Assembly: GCA_945787595.1 (NCBI GenBank)
Contig: CALZJV010000013.1
Span: 1-56,666, forward strand
Direction of reading: 5' to 3'
From: an uncultured Desulfobacterales bacterium
Lineage (GTDB): Bacteria > Desulfobacterota > Desulfobacteria > Desulfobacterales > JAFDCJ01
DNA length: 56,666 nucleotides
Shown: positions 36,799-45,103 of the stretch, in pieces
Numbering within the stretch: the stretch's first letter is position 1
Layout: each line of letters begins with the position of its first letter
Position numbers and translations under genes: made by a program
Notes under the pieces: model-generated
Database searches by the model: none
Told to the model about the DNA's origin: nothing
Seen by the model: the letters and a program-made list of their open reading frames with translations, nothing else

Positions 36799-36828
36799 TT
36801 GACAAATGGTGACACCAAGTGGTAATTA
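36799..36828 (+). promoter_or_regulatory. Possible sigma70 promoter for the PhnD-like/activator operon
   Basis: TTGACA (36799-36804) is followed after 18 bp by TAATTA (36823-36828). The -35 box is perfect and the -10 box is weak. It lies 164 bp upstream of the ATG at 36992. Confidence 0.3.
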
Positions 36829-36840
36829 AAAAACCAATAC

Positions 36841-36952
36841 TGATATGGCCGCAAAAAGGCGCAAAAAGCACAAATATTAAACTTCAGGGCTTGTAATTTC
36901 AATAGGTTATGAGACCGAGATTCGAGAATTTTGACTTTTTACGAGATTGTCA
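36841..36952. repeat. About 112-bp intergenic repeat, copy 1
   Basis: The tract 'gatatggccgcaaaaaggcg...cgagattgtcaa' is repeated at 43296-43402 with roughly 10 changes, in the same orientation. Both copies are noncoding and lie upstream of genes of the electron-transfer locus. Confidence 0.75.
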
Positions 36953-36991
36953 ATACTGGTAAAGTAATACGCCATCATAACGAGAAAGGCA

Positions 36992-37990
36992 ATGAACTTA
37001 AATAGGCTCAGATTTTTTTTCCTTAAACCCATTATTCGACGATGCCAACATTTCAATATTCCAATTGGGACGAAGCCCCTGACGTGGATACTCATTTCGG
37101 TTAGCCTTTGCCTGGTTATCATATTGAGCTCCCATGCTGCAGATCCAGGTCGAAACCCAAAGACAACCCTAAACCAAAAATCACTTTTAATCGGCCTTAT
37201 ACCTGAGCATAATATATTTAAACAGCTCGAACGCTATGAACCCGTGGCCGATTATCTTTCTAAAAGTATCGGGATCACGATAAAGCTTAAGGTTCTAACC
37301 CGGTATGGAAATGTTATTGATAATTTTACCTCCCTGGGTTTGGATGGCGCCTTCTTTGGAAGCTTCACCTATGCATTAGCACATGCAAAAATTGGTGTTG
37401 AAGCAATTGCAAGGCCTGAGAGCACTAGCGGTTCATCTACGTATCATGGCTTAATCTTTGTTAGAAAAGACAGTGGCATCAGAAGTCCAAGCGACATGAA
37501 AGGAAAAAGCTTTGCCTTTGTAGACAAAGCAACAACGGCAGGATACATCCTTCCCCTTGCCTACTTTGATGAACACGGGATTGAAGATTTCAAAACGTTT
37601 ATTCATGAGGCCTATTTTACCGGTACCCACGAGGATGCAATCTATGATGTTTTAAATAATAAAGCAGATATCGGTGCTGCAAAAAATACCGTTTTTATGC
37701 GCCTTGCAGCTGAAGACAGCAAAATAAAAAATGAGCTGGTAATCCTAAAAAGATCACCGGATGTGCCGGAGAATGTTTTGGGGATGAGGAGGGGGCTGGA
37801 TGGTGTTATTAAGACTAAACTGAAACAGACCTTGTTAAATATGCATAATGAACCTGGCGGCATAGCTGTGTTGACAGCTTTTGGGGCCAAGCGATTCATC
37901 GAGACAACCGAAGATGATTATACGGGTGTTTATAAGTATACCCAAGATATCGGATTGAATCTTGAAACGTATGATTATATGAACGACTAA
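36992..37990 (+). CDS. PhnD/SsuA-type periplasmic substrate-binding protein paired with the sigma54 activator
   Basis: The 332-residue protein begins with a basic stretch and one hydrophobic segment (about 31-47), so it is exported or membrane-tethered. The body is a PhnD-like type 2 binding fold: LLIGLIPEHNIFKQLERYEP, DGAFFGSFTYALAH, a KGKSFAFVDKATTAGYILPL cleft segment and NKADIGAAKNT. No ABC transporter gene is nearby; its stop overlaps the ATG of the sigma54 activator by one base. Binding proteins of this class without transporters often serve as sensors for membrane regulators, so it may present a ligand to the activator's periplasmic domain. The ligand cannot be predicted; phosphonate-like anions are only the family precedent. 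Confidence 0.85.
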   Translation: MNLNRLRFFFLKPIIRRCQHFNIPIGTKPLTWILISVSLCLVIILSSHAADPGRNPKTTLNQKSLLIGLIPEHNIFKQLERYEPVADYLSKSIGITIKLKVLTRYGNVIDNFTSLGLDGAFFGSFTYALAHAKIGVEAIARPESTSGSSTYHGLIFVRKDSGIRSPSDMKGKSFAFVDKATTAGYILPLAYFDEHGIEDFKTFIHEAYFTGTHEDAIYDVLNNKADIGAAKNTVFMRLAAEDSKIKNELVILKRSPDVPENVLGMRRGLDGVIKTKLKQTLLNMHNEPGGIAVLTAFGAKRFIETTEDDYTGVYKYTQDIGLNLETYDYMND

Positions 37991-40245
37991 TGAAGAAAAA
38001 GATACTCATAGCCTTAGGCGTGTATTCACTGACGTTTGTTCTGGGAGGTATATATATTATCACTACCATTGAGGATTCTACATCTACGCTGCACAATCTC
38101 ATCAGGCTTCATCAAGTAGATACTCAAAGAGAGCGTTTATTAACCCATATAAAAAATGTGCAGTCCGACCTCATCCTCAGGCGAACAACGCATGCAAAGA
38201 GTGCAGATACGATTATTGCCAATGTAAAATCAATGGAAAACCTGTCGGAGGCATGTTTCGAATGCCATCACTCTGAGTATGTGATTAAAGGGCTCGATGA
38301 TATAAGGAACAAAGTTGAACGATATAAAGTTTTGGTGAGCAGAATGTTGACGATAAGGGCCAATCGTGACAGGCTCAAGCAAGAAGACGACAAGGCTTTC
38401 CAGGCAGCGGAGCAGCTGTCAACAAAAATCGGTGAGATGGTACACCTGGCAACGAGTAAGCTATCTAAAAAAACTCAATCTTCTCTGAGTTATATCTCGA
38501 ATACAAAAGTCATACTTTACGTGCTGGTGGGCATAACCCCCTTCTTCGCCGCAGCTTTAGGCTTTCTTTTTATTAGAGGGCTTACTGAACCGATTAAAGT
38601 GCTTTTGAAAGCGACGCGAAACTTAAATGGCGGTAATTTAGACTTCAGGATAGAGGGGTTAAGAGATGAGTTCGGGGAAGTGGCTGAATCCTTCAATGAA
38701 ATGGGTGCCCGCGTGCAGGAGTATACCCAGAAGCTCGAGGGCAAGACAATGGAACTGGAGCGTACTCACAACGAGATGAGTACCTTTTGTCATGTCCTCA
38801 AACAGATTGGCGTACAGAGAACCTTGGATGGGGTCTGCTCTTTTCTGATGGAGGAACTTGAGGCTATTGTGAATAGCCGATACATGGTGCTTTACGTTTT
38901 TAGCGCCGACCACAGCATCCTTTTTTCTTTTTCGGGCAGGGACCTAACGACCTTCTCGGAACCGCAATTGATTCAAACCGCCTCAAACATAATAGGGGGG
39001 CTGAACCGGCTCACCAGTGATCCTGCAACGTCCTTCCAACCTCCGCTCATTCCTGACTATTTTCCGACCCAAGGCCGCCAGAGCATCATCCCCTTACGGC
39101 TTCATAACCAGGTTGAAGGCGCTTTTGTCGTTACCTGCGAGCCGGATTTTCAATGCGATGAGAAAGCACTTGAATTGGTCGCCCTGGTCTTGGATCAGGC
39201 CGCCGGCAGCATAAAAAGAGCCGTTTTACACGAAGAAGAAATTCGTTATATTCAAAATCGTTTGGTCAGCACAGTTGAGTATAACGGAATTATTGGCAAG
39301 GACCCCAAGATGCAGGCGATTTACAGGCTCATCGAAGACATTGCACCCACCGATGCGACGGTCCTGATTCAAGGCGAAAGCGGGACCGGCAAAGAATTGG
39401 CGGCCTGCGCTATTCACCAAAAAAGCCCACGCAAGAATAAGCCTTTTATCGTGATCAATTGTTCGGCCTATCCGACCGCACTGCTGGAAGCTGAGCTTTT
39501 CGGACACGAGAGAGGGGCTTTTACCGGAGCCGTCCATCAAAAATCGGGTCGTTTCGAGCGAGCCCATGGCGGTACGGTATTCCTGGATGAGATTGGCGAG
39601 ATCGACCCTTCAGCCCAAATCAAACTTCTGCGGGTGCTGCAGACCCAAAAATTTGAGCGCCTGGGCGGCGAACAGACCCTGGAAGTGGATGTGCGCATCC
39701 TGGCGGCCACCCACAAAAACCTCCAAAAGGAGGTTGAAAACAGCCGGTTTCGCGAAGATCTCTATTACCGTCTAAATGTCATTCCGCTTCATCTGCCGCC
39801 GCTTAGAGAACGGCGCAATGATATTCCTCTGCTGGCGAAACATTTTCTGCATCGATTTGCTGCCGAACAGGGCAAAGATATTCAGGGATTAAGCTCCGAG
39901 GCAACGCGAATTCTCCTTGATTACGCATGGCAGGGCAATGTCCGCGAGCTTGAAAATATTGTCGAACACGCCGTAGTGCTTGCAAAATACAAGCAAATCG
40001 AGGTTTCAGACTTGCCCCCCATGCTTCAAAGTTCAAATTCCTCAGTGCCGGTTGAATCGAACGGATCCATATTTATGGAAAATGAGAAAAAGCTGCTCGA
40101 GGATGTCCTGGAGGCGTGTGGCTGGAATAAAAAACAGGCAGCTCTGCGGTTGGGGATCAGCCGCAGTACCCTCTACAGTAAACTCAGCAAACACCAGATC
40201 GCCAGGCCCGCTTTTTGCGCTTGCCGGGATCGTGGTAATATTTAA
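37990..40245 (+). CDS. Membrane-bound sigma54-dependent activator with a CxxCH heme site in its periplasmic sensor
   Basis: The 751-residue protein has TM1 (5-26), a helical periplasmic domain (27-172) with one c-type heme motif CFECHH (Cys89, Cys92, His93), TM2 (173-197), HAMP (198-250), coiled linker, GAF domain (about 270-410), an AAA+ sigma54-interaction module (430-670) with Walker A GESGTGKE (462-469), GAFTGA loop (509-514) and Walker B GGTVFLDE (527-534), and a Fis-type helix-turn-helix (about 710-735; KKQAALRLGISRSTLYSKL). All ATPase and sigma54-contact motifs are intact, so it should be an active bacterial enhancer-binding protein. It has no receiver and no kinase: signal reception and transcription are in one chain. 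Given four sigma54 promoters in front of cytochrome operons here, it is the likely regulator of them (inference). Its 3' end overlaps the opposing 24-heme gene by 62 bp. Confidence 0.92.
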   Translation: MKKKILIALGVYSLTFVLGGIYIITTIEDSTSTLHNLIRLHQVDTQRERLLTHIKNVQSDLILRRTTHAKSADTIIANVKSMENLSEACFECHHSEYVIKGLDDIRNKVERYKVLVSRMLTIRANRDRLKQEDDKAFQAAEQLSTKIGEMVHLATSKLSKKTQSSLSYISNTKVILYVLVGITPFFAAALGFLFIRGLTEPIKVLLKATRNLNGGNLDFRIEGLRDEFGEVAESFNEMGARVQEYTQKLEGKTMELERTHNEMSTFCHVLKQIGVQRTLDGVCSFLMEELEAIVNSRYMVLYVFSADHSILFSFSGRDLTTFSEPQLIQTASNIIGGLNRLTSDPATSFQPPLIPDYFPTQGRQSIIPLRLHNQVEGAFVVTCEPDFQCDEKALELVALVLDQAAGSIKRAVLHEEEIRYIQNRLVSTVEYNGIIGKDPKMQAIYRLIEDIAPTDATVLIQGESGTGKELAACAIHQKSPRKNKPFIVINCSAYPTALLEAELFGHERGAFTGAVHQKSGRFERAHGGTVFLDEIGEIDPSAQIKLLRVLQTQKFERLGGEQTLEVDVRILAATHKNLQKEVENSRFREDLYYRLNVIPLHLPPLRERRNDIPLLAKHFLHRFAAEQGKDIQGLSSEATRILLDYAWQGNVRELENIVEHAVVLAKYKQIEVSDLPPMLQSSNSSVPVESNGSIFMENEKKLLEDVLEACGWNKKQAALRLGISRSTLYSKLSKHQIARPAFCACRDRGNI

Positions 40246-43123
40246 ACTTGAATATGGCATCAAGACTATGACAGTTTTTACACAACAATATCGCAGATCG
40301 TGCTCTCAGAAAACTGTTGGTGGCATTACCTTCCAGATTAACCCCCCTACCTTCGGCAGGCGATCCCGGATTCCATTGGTGAACATTATGGCAGGAGGGG
40401 CATGAGATCTCTCCAACTATTACCGGTTGGCCGGAGTTTCTGTTAAAAAGAGGGAAGTAATTGGGCCGACCTTTAATGTTGTATCCCAAATTAACAACTT
40501 TGCTTATCGGATGGGTGGCAATCAGCGGTATTTTATTTTTGGCCCAGCCCTTCTCTGAATGGCAGGAGTTGCACATCGTATCCATGAGGCTTTCACCCCG
40601 GCCAAAATCCTGAGCCCAGAGCTTGATCTGGTTTTTACCATTATGGACCAGATGGCAGACACCGCATGTTCCTGATTCAGCCGGAGTCTGGTCGCTGATA
40701 TTCTTTGCCGTCGGCGCTGTTATCGTAAGATCGTGATCGGTCTTTTCAAGGTGGGCCTGATCGGGGTGACAGTTTTCACAAAGCTTGGGAGAAGGCGAAT
40801 TAACTATTCTTAAAAAGCTGTTTTGGGAGTTACCGTCGATGTCAAAATGATCAGCAGCCAAAGTTTTCAGCGGATTCCAGCGATGCGGGTCGTGACAGGT
40901 ATGACAGGTCATGACACCATCATTCGAATTTTTTCCATTTTTGTTAAAAAGCGGCAGGGTGGTGGTCAGACCTTTTTCAGCCGGCGCGATGTCCACCGGG
41001 TGCGAGTAGTCTTTGATAATTTTTTCCCTGGCCAGCCCTTTTTCATTATGGCAGCCGATACACAACTCCGCTGCTAAACGGGCATTTTGAGTCGTTGTTT
41101 TGCGAGCCCAGAGATAACTTCCCTGAGCATTGTGCGCCAGGTGGCAGGTCCCGCAGATTCCTGATTCCGAGGGGGTTTGCTGCCTGCTATTTTTTTCTTG
41201 GGGAGCAACTTTGCTAAGATCATGTTTGGAGTTGGCAATATGAAATTTATTACGATGGCATTCACGGCAGACATCCGGCGACGGTTTTCTTAAAAAGGAC
41301 GTCGCTGCCATCCCAGCGCCGGCATCTTTTGCGGTTTTCCCATCGCTGGAATCCGGACGCCACCGGTGGGGGTCATGGCATGTGTGGCATTTCACAACAC
41401 CGTCTCGAGCACTTTTTCCCCTGGCATCGAAGAGCGGCAGGCTGGTTTTTTGAACAGGTGCGATGTTAAGCGGATGGGAATAGCCCTTGTGTACTTTTTT
41501 CTTGGCAATGCCCTTTTCCTGATGGCAGCTGGTACACATACCCTGAACGATGGTGCCCTTTTCCGCAGATACTTTCCGGGCCCACAGAAAGCCTCTCTGT
41601 GACCCGTGCACGAGATGGCAGATCCCGCAGAGTCCGGATTGCGAAGGTGTTTGGTTTAAGATATTTTTTTCTGCAGGGGCAGACTGATTCAGATCATGCT
41701 TGGAGTTTGCTATTGAAAATTTATTGTTATGGCACTGGCGGCAAATCTCGGGTTTTGATTTTCTTAAAAAGAATGTCGATTTAATCTTTTTCCCTTTCGA
41801 TATTTTATCGGCTTTATCCTTTGAGGCAGCCTCCGGCGGCCGGTGGGTGTCATGGCAGGTGGAGCATGTCATTTTACCATTATTATCCTGAATCCCGAAT
41901 TTGTTGAAAAGTGGAAGTTTTAGTTTCCCTTCGACAACATCGACGGTCGCTAAAGCGGTAGTACCACCTTTTCTTTTGAAGGGGTTTACATTCAGGGGAT
42001 GGGTTTTGCCGCTAAGATTGACTTTGGCGGCAATCTTGTCTTTACCGTGACAGCTCATACAGAGCCGGGCCGTAAAATCTCCTTTACCGGAAAGTTTGCG
42101 GGCTGCCTTGTGTGGCAGGTGGCAGGCGGAGCAGACCCCGGCCTCGGCCACGGTTTTTCCTTCCTGGTTTTTCTCGGTGGGTACGGAGTGAACCAAGTTA
42201 TGTTTGGTTTCAGCGATATATTGTTTGTCGGAATGGCAGGTCAGGCAAAAGCCGGATTGATTATCTTTGGCAATCACCAACAATTGCTTTTCAATTTTAT
42301 TATTGTGCACCTTATGGCAGGTTTGGCAGGTGATCACGCCGTTGTCACCCAGCTTTGCGCCTTTCCTCAGTACCGTTTCAGGTATTTTTACCTTTGCAGG
42401 CTTGGCATCGACGATATGAAACGGCTTTTTTTGGCCGTCTGGTGAAAAAATGTTTTTATCCCGGTGACAGGCCAGGCAAAAGCCGGAATTCCCGGTGCCG
42501 GCCACCAAATAGCTTTCAAAGGGGGAGCCGTGGGCCGTGTGGCAGCTTTCGCAGATCACCTGATTCTTCTCTGCTCCTGCTCTGGCATAACCGGCAATAA
42601 ACTGCCGCGGAATGCCCTGCTCGATGCTACCCATGGGGTGGTTGCCGGCCACGGCGCCGCCCGTTTTATCCGGGTGGCACCTGCGGCACATCGCTGAATT
42701 CTTATTTGAAGTCCGCATGAAGATCGTCTCGTGGGTGTCCGGTCCGCTGGGGACCCCGTGGGCCGTGTGGCAGGTGGCGCATTGTATTTTGCCGTCTTCA
42801 TCCAGGGGGAATATTTCGGGCATCTTCATGCCGGCCGGCGGCGACACATCGGTTTTGTGTCCGAAACCATTACCCATTCTGTCCCGTGAATCCATAATGC
42901 TGCCGTCATGGCAGGACATACACATCTCGGGTGTCGCCACCACCTTTTGCGAATGGTAGGCAGCCAGGTCGGATCCTTTGCCCTCCGTAAAAAAGGTATC
43001 GATCCAGCGATAGTGGCATATGGCGCAGGATTTAGCGGAGTTCGGATTTTTGGGCGGCGGCACCGTCGCGTGGGAGACATCGAATGCAACTATCAAAAAA
43101 ATTAGCAGAGACATCGAATGCAA
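40184..43123 (-). CDS. 24-heme periplasmic cytochrome c (doubled-CxxCH repeats)
   Basis: The protein of about 980 residues has 24 CxxCH motifs from CAICH to CKNCH. From about residue 290 it is built of repeating four-heme units: GxCGxCHLxH, MCxxCHxEKG, GVMTCHTCHDPHRW and (D/L)CRECH-N-F/IANSKHDL, the doubled-CxxCH pattern. It ends CKNCHSLDAIFKFKYYHDPG. A 34-bp tandem duplication (43075-43142) splits the signal peptide: with one copy removed, ATG 43172 gives MINCKILTVILLIFLIVAFD then VSHA, a perfect leader. As sequenced only a non-ATG start (43123) is in frame. It is paralogous to the 22-heme protein at 52802-55526. No anchor is seen; a role as a long periplasmic or extracellular wire is inferred. 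It lies behind an NHL gene. Confidence 0.88.
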   Translation of the reverse strand: MHSMSLLIFLIVAFDVSHATVPPPKNPNSAKSCAICHYRWIDTFFTEGKGSDLAAYHSQKVVATPEMCMSCHDGSIMDSRDRMGNGFGHKTDVSPPAGMKMPEIFPLDEDGKIQCATCHTAHGVPSGPDTHETIFMRTSNKNSAMCRRCHPDKTGGAVAGNHPMGSIEQGIPRQFIAGYARAGAEKNQVICESCHTAHGSPFESYLVAGTGNSGFCLACHRDKNIFSPDGQKKPFHIVDAKPAKVKIPETVLRKGAKLGDNGVITCQTCHKVHNNKIEKQLLVIAKDNQSGFCLTCHSDKQYIAETKHNLVHSVPTEKNQEGKTVAEAGVCSACHLPHKAARKLSGKGDFTARLCMSCHGKDKIAAKVNLSGKTHPLNVNPFKRKGGTTALATVDVVEGKLKLPLFNKFGIQDNNGKMTCSTCHDTHRPPEAASKDKADKISKGKKIKSTFFLRKSKPEICRQCHNNKFSIANSKHDLNQSAPAEKNILNQTPSQSGLCGICHLVHGSQRGFLWARKVSAEKGTIVQGMCTSCHQEKGIAKKKVHKGYSHPLNIAPVQKTSLPLFDARGKSARDGVVKCHTCHDPHRWRPDSSDGKTAKDAGAGMAATSFLRKPSPDVCRECHRNKFHIANSKHDLSKVAPQEKNSRQQTPSESGICGTCHLAHNAQGSYLWARKTTTQNARLAAELCIGCHNEKGLAREKIIKDYSHPVDIAPAEKGLTTTLPLFNKNGKNSNDGVMTCHTCHDPHRWNPLKTLAADHFDIDGNSQNSFLRIVNSPSPKLCENCHPDQAHLEKTDHDLTITAPTAKNISDQTPAESGTCGVCHLVHNGKNQIKLWAQDFGRGESLMDTMCNSCHSEKGWAKNKIPLIATHPISKVVNLGYNIKGRPNYFPLFNRNSGQPVIVGEISCPSCHNVHQWNPGSPAEGRGVNLEGNATNSFLRARSAILLCKNCHSLDAIFKFKYYHDPGKRKKRAWRSGVC

Positions 43124-43142
43124 CTATCAAAAAAATTAGCAG
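43075..43142. repeat. 34-bp exact tandem duplication in the signal peptide of the 24-heme gene
   Basis: Bases 43075-43108 and 43109-43142 are identical. As 34 is not a multiple of 3, the real ATG (43172) is out of frame with the body. Deleting one unit restores a complete signal peptide. Confidence 0.95.
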
Positions 43143-43172
43143 TATGACAGTGAGGATTTTACAATTTATCAT

Positions 43173-43826
43173 TAAGCGTTGAGTTATTTTGTAAACATTT
43201 ACAGGTTGCATTTATGCCATACGGGCTTGTTTCAGGCGATGAACGTCGAACATCGAAAAGACTGAACATCGAACATCGAACGTCCAACGTTGATATAGCC
43301 GCAAAAAGGCGCAAAAAGCACAAAAATAAAATTTCAGGGCTTGTAATTTCAATGGGTTATGAGACTGAAATTCGAGAATTTTGACTTTTTACGAGATTGT
43401 CAACGTTGAACATCGAATAATGATGTCGCTCCGCTCCCCAAATTAGTTTCATTTGTTTCCAAAAATCCGATGTCAAACCTTGAATGACTATTACCTTTTC
43501 CTTTGAGCCCTTCGACTCCGCTCAGGGCCGTGAGCCTGTCGAACGGCCGGTTTGATACTGGTAACAAAAATCTTAATCAATTCTTTTGTTTCTTCCTTTT
43601 TACCCATCCAGCATTCGATGTTGGACATTCATGATGCTGGATGCCGGCCGCTGGATGCTGGTAGGCGGAATCGCGCTGCACTATCTTTTTAATAATATTG
43701 GTAGTATACCTTATTTATCCAGTATCCAGTAACCAGGAACAAGCATCGTGATGTTTTATTCGCAGCATTTGCTTGTCCAAAAAAATAGCGCATTTTTTAC
43801 GATATGTGGAGATCTGAACTTAGCGC
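43173..43826. repeat. Intergenic repeats, including copy 2 of the 112-bp repeat (43296-43402)
   Basis: The block holds several 'gaacgtcgaacatcgaa' iterations, the second copy of the 36841-36952 repeat, and the phrase 'ttcgactccgctcagggccg' near 43510. No gene is recognised. Confidence 0.6.
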
Positions 43827-43898
43827 TTATGGGGATTCGCCTTCTATCTGATACACGCTCACCTTGTTGGCAAACATTTCGACCACATAAAGCCTGTT

Positions 43899-43962
43899 TC
43901 GATGGTCTATGAACAGGCCCACCGGTGACTTCGATGGTCTATGAACAGGCCCACCGGTGACT
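43899..43962. repeat. 32-bp exact tandem duplication near the 3' end of the NHL gene
   Basis: Bases 43899-43930 and 43931-43962 are identical. The duplication shifts the frame and ends the NHL protein early at 43907. With one copy removed the protein runs on to a stop at 43827. Confidence 0.95.
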
Positions 43963-44818
43963 TGAATTTTTTGACCGCACCTTTTTCAGGGTCACCAACG
44001 GCGGCGTGAAACTCGCCGGTAGCGGAGTCGAAAATCTGGATGACTCCCAAATAGCTGTCACTGACAAACACGCGGCTATCTTTACCGATTGCGACTCCCT
44101 TGGGCCTGAAAAATTCTCCTTTTTCAACCCCCCATCCACCCAGAAAGTTCACAAACAACCCGTCAGGATTCAGGACTTGAACCCGGGTGTTGATGACATC
44201 GACAATGTAAAGGTAATTCTCCTTGTCCAGGGCCATGAGAAAAGGATACCTGAAAGCGAGTTTGCCGGTGCCGGGCGTGCCGTAGGTTTGGCTCATTTTC
44301 CGTGTTGCAAGGTCATAGACCAGAATGCGGTGGTTGTCATTATCGACGACATAACATCGCTTGCGATTTTCATCGACAGCCACGTCGGTGGGGTCCGCCG
44401 GGTGGTTCTTTGTTGAAGGGAGTTTAATCAGGGCTATAAATTTTCCTTCAGGATTAAATATCTGGATACGGTGGTTTCCGGAGTCGGCCACGTAAATTTT
44501 GCCTGAACCATCGATGTCGATTCCTAACGGAAAGTGAAATTCACCCTTGCCGGACCCTTTTTTGCCGAAGGAAGAAACAAGCTTGCCGTCCCGGCCGTAC
44601 AGCCGGATTTTGTTGTTTACGCCGTCGACGACATAGATCCGTCCGTCCTTTGATACCGCAACATCGCTGGGCTGGTCGAGTTGCCCGGTCAGGTCAAAAA
44701 GATGTTTGACATGTGTCAGTCGAATCCCATGGGCGGATGTTTCTAAAAAAAAAATAATTATAATTATCAGCGCTAATACAAAAGGGGAACATCGATGGTT
44801 AGGTATCGTTTGCTTCAT
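43907..44818 (-). CDS. NHL-repeat protein, last blade broken by a tandem duplication
   Basis: The frame opens at 44992, but that 58-residue extension translates a hairpin repeat; ATG 44818 begins a signal peptide (MKQTIPNHRC, then a hydrophobic run to ETSAHG). The mature protein has about six NHL blades (QPSDVAVSKDGRIYVVDGVN, FPLGIDIDGSGKIYVADSGN, RPKGVAIGKDSRVFVSDSYL). The 32-bp duplication replaces the proper end by HRSHRWACS; after repair it reads IDHRNRLYVVEMFANKVSVY and stops at 43827, matching the C-terminus of the NHL protein at 55980 (KGRLYVVQSTLNKVSVYQF). It lies upstream of the 24-heme gene, as the sister NHL lies upstream of the 22-heme gene. Confidence 0.85.
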   Translation of the reverse strand: MKQTIPNHRCSPFVLALIIIIIFFLETSAHGIRLTHVKHLFDLTGQLDQPSDVAVSKDGRIYVVDGVNNKIRLYGRDGKLVSSFGKKGSGKGEFHFPLGIDIDGSGKIYVADSGNHRIQIFNPEGKFIALIKLPSTKNHPADPTDVAVDENRKRCYVVDNDNHRILVYDLATRKMSQTYGTPGTGKLAFRYPFLMALDKENYLYIVDVINTRVQVLNPDGLFVNFLGGWGVEKGEFFRPKGVAIGKDSRVFVSDSYLGVIQIFDSATGEFHAAVGDPEKGAVKKFKSPVGLFIDHRSHRWACS

Positions 44819-44857
44819 AAGGTTTGTTTTTTCTGGGATTTCTTCCCAACCCGGATA

Positions 44858-44960
44858 AAATAAAAAATGGCCACAAAGGCCCAAAAACACAAAGCAAAAC
44901 GGATTGCTATAATTTATCTTTGTGTTTTTGTGTCTTGGTGGCAAGAATGTTTTGCCACAA
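44858..44960. repeat. Extragenic hairpin repeat (cacaaag / ctttgtg type), second copy
   Basis: ggccacaaaggcccaaaaac + acaaag and ctttgtgtttttgtgtcttggtgg form long complementary arms. It is related to 155-245 and lies just upstream of the NHL start. Confidence 0.5.
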
Positions 44961-45103
44961 AATGTCGTAGATCCGCCTTTGAAGGACGCCAAAATTATTA
45001 CTACAGATATCGTTGATTGGTTGATTAGTTGATTGGTTAAGTGGTTGTAAATATGGATTTATCCCATATTTGCAAAATAATTGGACACTTCATGTTTCAA
45101 CAG

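Larger units (their letters stand above)
35936..36991. other. Divergent regulatory region between the tetraheme and regulator genes
   Basis: About 1 kb without a gene. It contains the sigma54 promoter at 35980, an AT-rich stretch, the diverged cassette C, a 112-bp repeat (36841-36952) and a possible plus-strand sigma70 promoter (36799-36828). Genes diverge from its two ends: the tetraheme leftwards and the PhnD/activator pair rightwards. Confidence 0.6.

Noticed and set aside
43185..43218. Possible sigma54 site TGGCATAAATGCAAC upstream of the 24-heme gene.
   Set aside because: The distance between GG and GC is 7 bp, not 10, so it cannot be a -24/-12 promoter.
44819..44992. N-terminal extension of 58 residues for the NHL protein.
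   Set aside because: It translates an extragenic hairpin repeat; the signal peptide starts at 44818.
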